Part shown: one piece after another, positions 1 to 11,515 of the stretch | How positions within the stretch are numbered: position 1 is the stretch's first letter | Layout: the number at the start of each line of letters is the position of its first letter | Origin: Acidobacteriota bacterium | GTDB lineage: Bacteria > Actinomycetota > Thermoleophilia > Gaiellales > Gaiellaceae | Assembly (NCBI GenBank): GCA_028876365.1 | Contig: JAGWRZ010000035.1 | Location: 1-39,949, forward strand | DNA: 39,949 nucleotides | Direction of reading: 5' to 3' | Notes under the pieces: generated by a model | The model's database searches: none | Told to the model about the DNA's origin: nothing | The model's input: only the letters and a program-made list of their open reading frames with translations | Made by a program: the position numbers and the translations under genes

Positions 1-3640
<3,640 letters not shown>

Positions 3641-3644
<4 letters not shown>

Positions 3645-4306
3645 GCGACCACCGCCGTCGCGCCGATCTCCGCGCGAAGGCCGCTGCGGGCCGCCCGCGA
3701 CGCGGCGAGGAGCTTCGGGACGATGCCGCCGTGGAAGGCGCCGCCGCCGACGAGCGCCTCGGCCTCGGCGGCCGGGATCGAGTGCAGCAGGCGGCCCTCG
3801 TGGAAGACGCCCGGCACGTCGGTGAGGAAGAGGATGCGCTGCGCGCCGAGGCCGACCGCGAGCGCCGTCGCCATCTCGTCCGCGTTCACGTTCAGCGGGC
3901 CGCGCGCGAGCGGCGAGACGACCGGAACGCGGCCGTGCTCGAGCGCGGCCACGATCGCCGGCGGGCACGACGGCAGCGGCTGCCCGACGAGCCCGAGCTC
4001 GGGCACCTGCTCCGCCTGGAGGCCGACTTCGTCGCCCGCGAGCGGGAGCGCGTCGGTGCCGATCGCATCGCACACGGCGGCGTTGATGGCGACGAAGCTC
4101 TCGCGCACGACCTCGAGCGCTTCCGGAGTGGTCACGCGGCGGCCGTCGACGAAGCGCACCTCGAGGCCCCGGCGCTCCATCTCCTCGGAGATCTGCGGGC
4201 CGGCGCCGTGCACGACACAGACGGAGTGGCCGAGCGTACGCAGCTCACGCACGACGTCCGCCGTGCCGCCGATCGACGCCCCGCCCACTTTGAGCACGAC
4301 GCTCAC
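3641..4306 (-). CDS. argB: Acetylglutamate kinase (short form)
   Basis: Phosphorylates N-acetylglutamate with ATP, the second pathway step and the usual arginine feedback point. It is an amino-acid-kinase fold with VLKVGGAS at the N-terminus, VVHGAGPQI (substrate glycine loop), VNADEMATALA and LFLTDVPGV. At 221 residues it is clearly shorter than the usual 250-300. It lacks the N-terminal helix that arginine-sensitive hexameric enzymes use for ring formation, and it ends soon after the last core strand. The start is GTG at 4306, 40 nt after the argJ stop, the only real gap inside the operon. The short length makes direct arginine inhibition less likely; this is inference. Confidence 0.92.
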
Positions 4307-4346
4307 GCGCGTTCCTCGCCGGCGTCGGCTCCGAGGTCCACGCGTT

Positions 4347-5498
4347 TCACGAGCGGTACTCCGCGTTGATGCGCACGTAGTCGTAGGAGAGATCCGTCGT
4401 CAGGTACGAGGCTGCGCCGTCGCCGAGCGCGAGGTCGAGCTCGATCGCGCAATGGCCGTTCGCGAGGGCCGGCTCGTCGCCGGAGGGGACGCCGCCGACG
4501 AGAACGGGCACGCCGTCGATGACGATCGAGAGCCTGTCGAGATCGAGCTCCGCGTATCCGCCGTTCACCTTCGCGGATCCGGCGGCGGCGGCGATGCGGC
4601 CCCAGTTCGCGTCGTGGCCGTGCAGCGCCGTCTTCACGAGCGGCGAGGTCGCGACACGCTCGGCGATCGCGCGCGCCTCACCGGCGCTCGCCGCTCCGCG
4701 CACGGCGATCTCGGCGAGGACCGTCGCGCCCTCGCCGTCGGCGACGATCTGCTTGGCGAGCTCGCCGCAGACGGTGCGGAGCGCCGCCGCGAACGCGTCG
4801 TCGTCGCGCTTGCATCCGCTCGCGCCGTTCGCGAGGAGCAGGACGGTGTCGTTCGTCGAGCACTCGCCGTCGACCGAGATGGCGTTGAAGCTCGCCTCCA
4901 CGGCGGGGCGGAGGAACTCGATCGCCTCGCCGGCCTCGAGCGGATAGTCGGTCGTGACGACCGCGAGCATCGTCGCGAGGTTGGGATGGATCATCCCCGA
5001 GCCCTTCGCCATGCCGCCGACGATGAAGCCGGGGCCGTGCGCGACGGACTCCTTCGCATGGGTGTCGGTCGTCATGATCGCCTGCGCCGCGTCCGCTCCG
5101 CCGTCCTCGCGCACGGCGATGCGCGCGATCCCCGAGAGGACGCGGTCGACGGGCAGGGGCTGGCCGATGACGCCGGTGGAGAGGACGAGCACCTGCTCCG
5201 GCGCGAGCCCGAGCTTCTCCGCCGCCGCCCTGGCGCTCGCGCGCGCGTCGTCGACACCGGCCGCGCCCGTCGCCGCGTTCGCGACGCCGGAGTTGGCGAC
5301 GATCGCCTGCGGCTGCGCCAGCTCGAGGTGCTCGCGGGAGACGACGACCGGCGCCGCCTGCACGCGGTTGACGGTGAACATGCCCGCGCCGGTCGCCGGG
5401 ACGAGCGCGTGCACGAGCGCGAGGTCGAGGCGCTCCTTCTTGCGGATCCCGGCGTGCACGGCGCCGGCGGCGAAGCCCTTGGCGGCCGTGACGCTCAT
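4347..5498 (-). CDS. argJ: Bifunctional ornithine acetyltransferase / N-acetylglutamate synthase
   Basis: Moves the acetyl group from N-acetylornithine to glutamate, giving the cyclic version of the pathway. The 383-aa precursor contains the self-cleavage site NLATMLAVVTTD, where the Thr after Ala becomes the N-terminal nucleophile of the beta chain. It also has STGVIGQPLP, GGMAKGSGMI and HGHDANWGRI, all family signatures. The start is ATG at 5498, overlapping the argC stop (ATGA). Its presence means acetyl groups are recycled, so a separate argE is not needed. Confidence 0.95.
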   Translation of the reverse strand: MSVTAAKGFAAGAVHAGIRKKERLDLALVHALVPATGAGMFTVNRVQAAPVVVSREHLELAQPQAIVANSGVANAATGAAGVDDARASARAAAEKLGLAPEQVLVLSTGVIGQPLPVDRVLSGIARIAVREDGGADAAQAIMTTDTHAKESVAHGPGFIVGGMAKGSGMIHPNLATMLAVVTTDYPLEAGEAIEFLRPAVEASFNAISVDGECSTNDTVLLLANGASGCKRDDDAFAAALRTVCGELAKQIVADGEGATVLAEIAVRGAASAGEARAIAERVATSPLVKTALHGHDANWGRIAAAAGSAKVNGGYAELDLDRLSIVIDGVPVLVGGVPSGDEPALANGHCAIELDLALGDGAASYLTTDLSYDYVRINAEYRS

Positions 5499-6454
5499 AC
5501 GAGCACTCCGGCGAGCCGCAGTCCCGCGGTCTCGTCGAGGCCGAGCGCGACGTTCGCGTTCTGCACCGCCTGGCCGGCTGCGCCCTTGCCGAGATTGTCG
5601 AGCGCGCAGACGACGATCGTCGTGCCGGTCGCCCCGTCCGCGAAGACGCCGATCTCGGCTCCGTCGGTTCCCTGGACCCGGGCGAGCTCGGGCGCCGTCC
5701 CCTCGGGGAGCACCCGTACGATGCCGCTCCCCGCATACGCGTCCTCGAGCAGCTCGCGGGCGTCCGACCCGGTTTGCACGTAACAGGTCGCGAGCAGGCC
5801 GCGCCGCACCGGGAGGAGATGCGGCACGAAGCACACGGGGAAGCCGAGCTGCTGTGCGATCTCGGGCGCGTGCCGGTGCGCGCCGACCGCATACGGCGAC
5901 ACGTTCTCGAGGACGAAGCCCGCGTGTGAGCTCGCCTTCGGCTCCCGGCCGGCGCCGGAGACGCCGGACTTCGCATCGACGACGACGCTCGCGGGCTCGA
6001 CGGCGTCGGCGAGCGGGCCGAGCGCGAGGAGCGCCGCGGTTGCGTAGCAGCCCGGGTTGGCGATGAGGTTCCCCTCCGGCGCGTAGAGCTCGGGCAGGCC
6101 GTAGCTCCACGCGCCGGGTGCGTGCGCGTACCAGGAACGCGCGGAATCCGGGTCGACGAGGCGGTGGGCGCCGGAGAGATCGATGACGACGGTGTGCGCA
6201 GGCGGTTCGATCGCGGCGGCCCGCTCGTTGCCGAGGCAGAGGAAGACGACGTCGGCGCCGGCCGCGAGCGCGTCCTCGTTCGGGACGAAGCGCGGGAGGG
6301 AGCCGTTCAGCCGGACGTCGAGAGCGGAGGCCGGTGCGCCCGCGAGCGAGTCCGAGCCGAGCGCGACCACCTCCAGGCCGGGGTGGCGCAGGAGGCGGTC
6401 GAGCGTCTCCTGGCCCGAGTAGCCGGAGGCGCCGAGGATCGCTGCAGTCCGCAT
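5495..6454 (-). CDS. argC: N-acetyl-gamma-glutamyl-phosphate reductase
   Basis: NADPH-dependent reduction of N-acetylglutamyl phosphate to the semialdehyde. The 319-aa product has the Rossmann loop GASGYSGQE at the N-terminus, the active-site cysteine in NPGCYATA, the catalytic histidine in HRHAPEI, and PHLLPVRRG. I chose ATG at 6454 because the protein then begins directly at the first Rossmann strand. An in-frame ATG at 6472 adds six residues. The AGGAG just before the 6454 ATG is too close to be a good ribosome site for it, so a short-leader or upstream start cannot be excluded. It is the first gene of the arg operon. Confidence 0.93.
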   Translation of the reverse strand: MRTAAILGASGYSGQETLDRLLRHPGLEVVALGSDSLAGAPASALDVRLNGSLPRFVPNEDALAAGADVVFLCLGNERAAAIEPPAHTVVIDLSGAHRLVDPDSARSWYAHAPGAWSYGLPELYAPEGNLIANPGCYATAALLALGPLADAVEPASVVVDAKSGVSGAGREPKASSHAGFVLENVSPYAVGAHRHAPEIAQQLGFPVCFVPHLLPVRRGLLATCYVQTGSDARELLEDAYAGSGIVRVLPEGTAPELARVQGTDGAEIGVFADGATGTTIVVCALDNLGKGAAGQAVQNANVALGLDETAGLRLAGVLV

Positions 6455-6456
6455 CT

Positions 6457-6492
6457 CCTGAATATTATGCATTGCAGCGCGTAGTATGCAAC
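6457..6492 (-). promoter_or_regulatory. Candidate ARG-box operator at the argC promoter/start
   Basis: An AT-rich island in otherwise very GC-rich DNA. It holds TGAATATTATGCA (6459-6471), a near-palindrome of TGAAT and ATGCA half-sites like those of known ARG boxes, and a TTGCA...TGCAA inverted pair (6472-6476 and 6487-6491). The interior spacing of the first site is one base shorter than the classic box. Since argR lies in the operon, this is the natural ArgR target. Binding is inferred, not shown. Confidence 0.6.
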
Positions 6493-6594
6493 AGGCATCG
6501 GCCGGCGGCCACCGGGCCGGGTTTGGAACCATGGCCGGGACGGCAACAAAGACGGCTGCTCGGAGTCTCCCCGAGGTCGAACCGGATCCATGGC

Positions 6595-6804
6595 ATGAAG
6601 AGGGACACGCGGATGGCGGCGAACACGTTTCGCGCACGGGTCTTCGGGACGGACGCCTCCCGTCTCATCGGGTTCGTGTGCGAGTGCGGCGACCCCGGGT
6701 GCCGTCGCACCGTCGCGCTGACGCTCGCCGAGTACCTCGCCACGCGGCCGGGGCTCCTCCTCCACGACGATCACGTCCCGGAAGAGCTCGAGGCGACCGG
6801 CTGA
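6595..6804 (+). CDS. Small conserved-type protein with CxCx4C motif
   Basis: A 69-aa protein with FVCECGDPGCRRTVALTLAEY at its centre (about residues 27-47). The C-x-C-x4-C arrangement followed by a TLxEY helix is a pattern I recognise from small actinobacterial proteins of unknown function; the cysteines suggest a zinc or other metal site. The rest is basic at the N-terminus and acidic at the C-terminus. The start is ATG at 6595; ATG at 6613 is an alternative, and neither has a strong Shine-Dalgarno. It is divergent from argC, with 140 bp between them holding only the ARG-like site. The 84 bp downstream (6805-6888) show nothing clear. Confidence 0.65.
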   Translation: MKRDTRMAANTFRARVFGTDASRLIGFVCECGDPGCRRTVALTLAEYLATRPGLLLHDDHVPEELEATG

Positions 6805-6888
6805 CGGTCCGGCGCCGGTCGCCGAGCCGCGTGGAGCCGTCTTTCGCGGCCCTTTTCGCCCGATTCCGGCGCACGCCATACTTCCTCG

Positions 6889-7131
6889 ATGAGCATCGGC
6901 ATCGCGATTCAGCTCTTCGGAGCGGCGCTCAACATGGGGGCGTTCGCGCTTCTGCATTTCGAGATCGCACCGTCGTCGGCGCTGCGCTACCTCGTTCCGA
7001 ACTTCGCGGGGTCCGTCGTCCTCGTCGCGAGCGCCTACCACGACGCGCAATGGGGCTTCTTCCTGCTCGAGTCTGCGTGGGTCATCGTCACGGCCCAGGC
7101 GATCGTCAAGCGGCGCCCCGTGCGGCACTGA
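6889..7131 (+). CDS. Small two-TM membrane protein, CBU_0592-like
   Basis: An 80-aa protein with two hydrophobic segments (about residues 4-24 and 36-70, the second broken by the YHDAQWGFF turn). The pattern, including 'LVPNFAGSVVLVASAYHDAQWGFFLLESAWVIV' in outline (short motifs NFAGS and ESAWV), resembles the CBU_0592 family of small membrane proteins of unknown function. It is followed after 18 nt by fabF, so it is probably the first gene of a lipid-related operon. The assignment is by eye and its role is unknown. Confidence 0.7.
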   Translation: MSIGIAIQLFGAALNMGAFALLHFEIAPSSALRYLVPNFAGSVVLVASAYHDAQWGFFLLESAWVIVTAQAIVKRRPVRH

Positions 7132-7149
7132 CGGCTACGGTAGGGCCCG

Positions 7150-8421
7150 GTGGTGGCGGTCGAGCGTCGTGTCGTCGTGACGGGTCTGGGCGCGGTCACC
7201 CCGCTCGGCTCCGACGTGGAGACGACCTGGAGCCGGCTCCTGGCGGGCGCACGGAGCGGCGCCGAGGTGACGGCCTTCGCCTCCGACCGGCATGCGGTGC
7301 GGATCGGGTGCGAGGTGCGCGACTTCGACCCGGGGCAGTGGCTGGATCGTCGCGGCGTCAACCGGACAGATCGGTTCGCCCAGCTCGCGGTGGCGGCGGC
7401 GCGCATGGCGGAGGCCGATGCGCGGGTCTCGGTGAGAGACGCGCCGGAGCGGGTGGGCGCGTCGATCGCGACCGCGCAGGGAGGCGTCGCAAGCCTCGCG
7501 GACTGTTGCGCGGGCGCCGAGTCGGCGCGCATTCATCCGACGACGGTCACGGCGTTCATGCCGAACATGGCGGCGGGATGGGTGTCGATGGAGCTCGGCG
7601 CGCGCGGCCCCGTCGGGGCGCCGTGCACGGCGTGCGCCGCGTCGGCGATGGCGGTCGGCGAGGGGTATGACGCCATCCGGCTCGGCCGGGCGGAGGTGAT
7701 GTTCTGCGGCGGAAGCGAGGCGGGCATCACGCCGCTCGCCATCGCCGGGTTCGCGGCGATGAGGGCCCTGTCGCGGCGCAACGACGACCCCGCCGGCGCG
7801 AGCCGGCCGTTCGACGCGGACCGCGACGGGTTCGTCATGGGCGAGGGAGCGGCCGTCCTCGTCCTCGAGGAGCTCGAGCATGCGCTCGAACGGGGCGCGA
7901 GGATCTACGCGGAGCTCGTCGGATACGGGGTGAGCTCCGACGCGTTTCACATGACGGAGCCGGATCCGGACGGAGCCGGCCAGGCGCGCGCCGTGAGGGC
8001 TGCGCTCGCAGACGCCGCTCTCGACTCGGCCGAGGTCGACTACGTGAACGCGCATGCCAGCTCGACGAGTATCGGAGACGCGACCGAGACGGCGGCGATC
8101 AAGCTCGCGTTGGGGGAGGAGAAGGCGCGCTCGATCCCGGTCTCCTCGATCAAGGGCGCGATCGGACACTGCCTCGGCGCCGCCGGCGCGCTCGAGGCGG
8201 CCGTCACCGTCCTCGCCCTCCGCGACGGCATGGTGCCGCCGACGATCAACTTCGAGACCCGCGATCCGGCCTGCGACCTCGACTATGTGCCGAACACGGC
8301 GCGCCGGGTGCCGATCCGGATCGCGTTGAGCAACAGCTTCGGGTTCGGCGGCCACAACGCGGTTCTCGCGTTCAAGAGGCATCGCGCGGAAGAGACCGGC
8401 CTCATCGGCGAGGCGCGATGA
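7150..8421 (+). CDS. fabF: Beta-ketoacyl-ACP synthase II (FabF-type)
   Basis: Condenses acyl-ACP with malonyl-ACP in fatty-acid elongation. The 423-aa thiolase-fold protein begins VVVTGLGAVTPLG. It has the nucleophile in CTACAAS (Cys162) and the two catalytic histidines in VNAHASST (His302) and KGAIGHCLGAAG (His340), so the Cys-His-His triad is complete. The usual NAHGTST is altered to NAHASST. The start is GTG at 7150; a second GTG follows directly. The stop overlaps the desaturase start by ATGA, so the two are translated together. This may be a second, specialised FabF rather than the housekeeping copy, as no acpP or fabD/fabG genes are nearby. Confidence 0.88.
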   Translation: MVAVERRVVVTGLGAVTPLGSDVETTWSRLLAGARSGAEVTAFASDRHAVRIGCEVRDFDPGQWLDRRGVNRTDRFAQLAVAAARMAEADARVSVRDAPERVGASIATAQGGVASLADCCAGAESARIHPTTVTAFMPNMAAGWVSMELGARGPVGAPCTACAASAMAVGEGYDAIRLGRAEVMFCGGSEAGITPLAIAGFAAMRALSRRNDDPAGASRPFDADRDGFVMGEGAAVLVLEELEHALERGARIYAELVGYGVSSDAFHMTEPDPDGAGQARAVRAALADAALDSAEVDYVNAHASSTSIGDATETAAIKLALGEEKARSIPVSSIKGAIGHCLGAAGALEAAVTVLALRDGMVPPTINFETRDPACDLDYVPNTARRVPIRIALSNSFGFGGHNAVLAFKRHRAEETGLIGEAR

Positions 8422-9371
8422 TCGCCGATCGGGAAACGATGACCGAAGAGCGCGGGAGCGGCTCGGCGGGCGTGCGCGTCGCCGCCAACCTCGCCGGGAC
8501 GACGCTGCCGGTGATCGGGCTCGTCGTGGCCGTCGTGCTGCTCTGGAACCGGATGGTGGGGATCCGCGAGCTGACGATCATGTTCGCGGGCTACATCCTC
8601 GCGGGGCTCGGGATCACGGTCGGCTACCACCGGTTGTTCACGCACCGGTCGTTCCAGACCTATCGCGCTCTCCGGTACGCGTTCGCCGTCCTCGGGCAGT
8701 TCGCGGTCGAAGGAAACGTCGTCAGCTGGGTCGCGAACCATCGCAAGCATCACCAGTTCTCCGACCGTCCCGGCGATCCCCACAGCCCGCACGCCGACTA
8801 CGGAGACGGCTTCGTCGAGGGCCTCAAAGGCCTGTGGCACGCCCACACCGGCTGGCTGTTCGACGGCGGGGCCGTCGCCGACCAGAACCGGTACGCGAAG
8901 GATCTCCTCGCCGACCGCGGCCTGCGGGTGATCGGCTGGTTGTTCGTCCCGATCGTCGTGCTCTCGCTGGTCGTGCCCGGCCTCGTCGGCTGGGCGTGGA
9001 TCGGCGGCTGGTACGGCTTCCTCGCCGGGGTCGTCTGGGGCGGCGCCGTTCGCATCCTCCTCCTCCACCACGTGACCTGGTCGATCAACTCCATCTGCCA
9101 CTACTGGGGCCGCCGTCGCTTTCCGGTCCGGGACGAGTCGCGCAATGTCTGGTGGCTGTCGTGGCTCTCGTTCGGCGAGTCGTGGCACAACAACCACCAC
9201 GCCTTCCCGTCGTCCGCCTTCCACGGGCTGCGCGCCGGCGAGATCGACCCCGGCGGCTGGGTGATACGCGCGCTCGAGCGCTGCGGCCTCGCCTGGGACG
9301 TGGTCAGGATCCCGCCCGACCGCCAGGCGACGAAGGCGACGGCGCTCGTAGCGGCGCAGCGTGTGAACTGA
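8418..9371 (+). CDS. Membrane fatty-acid (acyl-CoA delta-9 type) desaturase
   Basis: A 317-aa di-iron membrane desaturase. The three histidine boxes are present: HRLFTH (residues 71-76), HRKHH (108-112) and HNNHH (257-261), with further family motifs such as GYHRLFTHRSF, RPGDPHSPH and SFGESWHNNHHAFP. Hydrophobic spans flank the boxes at about 30-65, 85-105 and 172-216. It introduces a double bond into a saturated acyl chain, in the membrane, using an electron donor not encoded here. It is coupled to fabF by a 4-nt overlap. ATG at 8439 is a possible later start. Confidence 0.9.
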   Translation: MIADRETMTEERGSGSAGVRVAANLAGTTLPVIGLVVAVVLLWNRMVGIRELTIMFAGYILAGLGITVGYHRLFTHRSFQTYRALRYAFAVLGQFAVEGNVVSWVANHRKHHQFSDRPGDPHSPHADYGDGFVEGLKGLWHAHTGWLFDGGAVADQNRYAKDLLADRGLRVIGWLFVPIVVLSLVVPGLVGWAWIGGWYGFLAGVVWGGAVRILLLHHVTWSINSICHYWGRRRFPVRDESRNVWWLSWLSFGESWHNNHHAFPSSAFHGLRAGEIDPGGWVIRALERCGLAWDVVRIPPDRQATKATALVAAQRVN

Positions 9372-9409
9372 CGCGCCTCCGGCGCGGCCGCCCGTGGCCT
9401 CGCGCCGGC

Positions 9410-9441
9410 GGGGAGCCTCGTCCTGCGGGCCGAGACTCCCC
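9410..9441. terminator. Candidate bidirectional terminator hairpin
   Basis: GGGGAG-C-CTCG, a 10-nt loop, then CGAG-A-CTCCCC: ten base pairs with a single C/A mismatch, lying between the convergent desaturase (plus) and peptide/TPR genes (minus). There is no T-run, which is common for hairpins in high-GC actinobacteria. The remaining bases of the 9372-9482 gap show nothing else. Confidence 0.5.
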
Positions 9442-9482
9442 GGGGTGCGAGCCAGCCGACGGTTCGGCGTCGCGTCGCCGTC

Positions 9483-9575
9483 CTAGTTGCCGCTCGAGAA
9501 ACCGAGCGGAGAGCCGAGCTTCCAGTGGGCCAGCACCATGACGAGGGTGAGGGCGGGTAGGGCGTAGCGGTGCAT
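9483..9575 (-). CDS. 30-aa hydrophobic peptide downstream of TPR gene
   Basis: A short frame starting ATG at 9575 and ending TAG, preceded by the exact AAGGAGG sequence with a 5-nt spacer. It lies only 15 nt after the TPR stop. The peptide starts MHRYALPALTLVMVLAHWK and ends with a small, Gly/Ser-rich tail (GSPLGFSSGN): a basic N-terminus, a hydrophobic core and a polar tail, like a minimal secretion signal or a membrane peptide. I do not recognise it. The perfect ribosome site and placement argue that it is a real gene; the pairing with a TPR protein recalls peptide-pheromone cassettes. Confidence 0.6.
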   Translation of the reverse strand: MHRYALPALTLVMVLAHWKLGSPLGFSSGN

Positions 9576-9580
9576 CGGTG

Positions 9581-9587
9581 CCTCCTT
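9581..9587 (-). promoter_or_regulatory. Perfect Shine-Dalgarno of the 30-aa peptide
   Basis: AAGGAGG on the minus strand, full match to the anti-Shine-Dalgarno sequence and 5 nt from the ATG at 9575. Most neighbouring genes have weak sites or rely on stop-start overlap, so this one stands out and supports independent, strong translation of the peptide. Confidence 0.7.
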
Positions 9588-9590
9588 GGG

Positions 9591-10760
9591 TTAGAAGTGG
9601 AAGTCCTGCAGAGCCTCCGCCGCACGCCGGTAGAGCTCGGCGGCCGGTGCGTGGTCTCCGTTCGCTCCGGCCAGGTCGCCGCGTGCCATCCAGACCGCGG
9701 CGAGCCGGCTGGCCGATTCGGGCGCGGCGAAGGTGCGCTCCGCGCGGTCGAGCCACGCACTCGCAGCGGGCGTCTCGTGCTCCGCGATGAATGACTGCGC
9801 GACGACGAGCTCGGCGTTCCCGAGCTCATCGCGGAAGTCCTCCCTCCCGGCCAGCAGGTCGATCGCCTCGAGCGCGCAGCGGCGGGCCTCCAGCGGGCGG
9901 TCGGTGTGCAACATCACCCGGGCGAGCGAGGACGTCGCCTGGGCGACGTCGGCGTCGCTTCCCGCCTCCGTTGCGGCGGCAGCCGCGTCGGCGAGCGTGC
10001 GCTCGGCGTCTGCGACATCGCCGAGGAGGAACTGCAGCCCGCCGAGGTTGTTGAGGATGCGCGCTTTCGAGAGCATGTCGTCCTGCCGGCGGTAGATCTC
10101 GAGCGCCTCCTCCGCGTAGAAGCGGGCGAGCAGCCACTGACGTTGGCGCTCGGCGACGAGCGAGGACTGGAAGAGCGCGTTCGCCCGTGCACGGTCGTCG
10201 CTCAGGCCGTCCGCGAGCTCGAGCGAGGCTTCCGCGTCGCGCGCGGCGGCGTCCCAGTCGCGGCGGAGCTGATGGCACCGCGAGCGCCAGTTGAGGACGT
10301 GCGCCGCCAGGAGGGTGGACGGCCGGGCGGAGCGCGCATTCGTCTCCAGCGTGCGCGTGAAGAGCGCCGTTGCGTCGGCGACCTCACTGCGCTTGAGCGC
10401 GACGCAGCCGCGCCGGAAGAGCACCGCGGCGTGATCGGTCGCGTCGAACGCGGGCGATTGCACGATCCCGTCGGCACGCTCGAGCAGGCACGCCGCCTCG
10501 TCGAGGCGCCCGCAGTACATCTGCGCCCAGGCGGAGGCGAGCAGGTGGCGGCAGGCGAGCACGGGGAAGCTCCGCGTCTCCGGCCAGAGCTCGTCGAGCA
10601 GCTCCAGCGCCGCGGCGTGGCGATTTGCCTCGGTCAGCCGCTCGGCCTCGGCGAGACGCTGTTCGAGGTCCTCGCTCGGCGGCTCTCCGAGCGGGCCCGC
10701 GCCGAAGGGAGGAGCCGGCTCGTCGAAGAGGTGGGGCGCCGCTGTCATGCGTCTCAGCAT
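9591..10760 (-). CDS. Tetratricopeptide-repeat protein, putative regulator
   Basis: About 389 aa, almost wholly helical. After a Pro-rich N-terminus (residues 1-30), TPR-like helix pairs run to the end, for example AEEALEIYRRQDD-x-LSKARILNNLGGLQFLLGDVADAERTLADA in outline. There is no HTH, membrane segment or catalytic domain, so it should work by protein or peptide binding. I used ATG at 10760, which has GGAAG six bases upstream; ATG at 10748 is an alternative. It follows a NarL-type regulator after about 100 nt and precedes the 30-aa peptide by 15 nt. A G-rich motif lies in the gap upstream. Its function is not known. Confidence 0.8.
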   Translation of the reverse strand: MLRRMTAAPHLFDEPAPPFGAGPLGEPPSEDLEQRLAEAERLTEANRHAAALELLDELWPETRSFPVLACRHLLASAWAQMYCGRLDEAACLLERADGIVQSPAFDATDHAAVLFRRGCVALKRSEVADATALFTRTLETNARSARPSTLLAAHVLNWRSRCHQLRRDWDAAARDAEASLELADGLSDDRARANALFQSSLVAERQRQWLLARFYAEEALEIYRRQDDMLSKARILNNLGGLQFLLGDVADAERTLADAAAAATEAGSDADVAQATSSLARVMLHTDRPLEARRCALEAIDLLAGREDFRDELGNAELVVAQSFIAEHETPAASAWLDRAERTFAAPESASRLAAVWMARGDLAGANGDHAPAAELYRRAAEALQDFHF

Positions 10761-10804
10761 CGCCGTCTTCCGGCCGCTGTCGATTCGCGTTCCGGTTCGA
10801 CCTG

Positions 10805-10822
10805 GCTCCCCCGATCGGTTGG
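10805..10822 (-). promoter_or_regulatory. G-rich motif copy D (weak), upstream of TPR gene
   Basis: On the minus strand this reads CCAACCGATCGGGGGAGC, similar to the ACGGGGGAC motif copies at 11827, 21614 and 25094. It lies about 45 nt before the TPR start, in one of the few gaps of the signalling block. It is the weakest copy (A/G changes at the ends) and may be chance. Confidence 0.3.
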
Positions 10823-10861
10823 TTCCCGCCGCGTTTTCCGGTAGGCCCGCTCGACGCAGGA

Positions 10862-11515
10862 TCAAGCCATGAGACCGGTGCGGAGCGCGACCGCGACCGC
10901 CTCGGTGCGTGTGCGCGCGCCGAGCTTCCTCATCGCATGCTGCGCGTGAACGCGGACGGTGGCCGGCGCGAGGAAGAGGCGGGAGCCGATCTCCTCGTAC
11001 CGGCTTCCGTCCGCGAGCATCCGCAAGACCTCGCGCTCGGACTCGGTGAGCGTCGTCTTCGCGTCGGCGCGCCCGCGGGACGCGAGCGCCGCGGCCAGGA
11101 CCGGATCGATGTAGATGCCGCCTGCGGCGACGAGGTCGATCGCCCGTCCGAGGTCCTGGAGCGGTGCATCCTTCGACGCGAATCCGCGCGCGCCGCGATC
11201 GAGGGCCTCGGAGGCGAGCCCGCTCTCGGCGACTCCGGAGTAGAGGAGCACGGCCGTGCCGGCGTCCCCGTTCGCCAGTTCGCGCGCGAGGTCGAGCCCG
11301 TCGAGCTTCGGCATCCGGACGTCGGAGATGCAGACAACCGGTCGCAGGCTCATCGTCAGGGCCAATGCCTCGTCGCCGTCGCGTGCGACGGCGACGACGT
11401 CGAAGCCGGCGGCGGCGAGCCACCGCGAGATGCAATCGAGAATCGCAGGATGATCGTCCGCGACGATGCACGTGGTCGACCCCCGCTCGTAGGGCGAGAC
11501 CGAACGGGCCATCAT
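10862..11515 (-). CDS. NarL/LuxR-family response regulator
   Basis: A 217-aa protein: a receiver domain at about residues 14-130 (acidic pair in ADDHPAIL, phospho-Asp in ISDVRMPKLDG, Ser in LLYSGV, Lys in SKDAP) and a LuxR-type HTH at about 150-212 (LTESEREVLRMLADG, ATVRVHAQHAMRKLGARTRTEA). It is a DNA-binding output of a two-component system. The start is ATG at 11515, overlapping the stop of the DHp-only gene (ATGA), so the two are coupled. It is clearly paralogous to the regulator at 11860-12498; both share GARGFA-x-KDAPL and xHAMxKLGART. Confidence 0.9.
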   Translation of the reverse strand: MMARSVSPYERGSTTCIVADDHPAILDCISRWLAAAGFDVVAVARDGDEALALTMSLRPVVCISDVRMPKLDGLDLARELANGDAGTAVLLYSGVAESGLASEALDRGARGFASKDAPLQDLGRAIDLVAAGGIYIDPVLAAALASRGRADAKTTLTESEREVLRMLADGSRYEEIGSRLFLAPATVRVHAQHAMRKLGARTRTEAVAVALRTGLMA

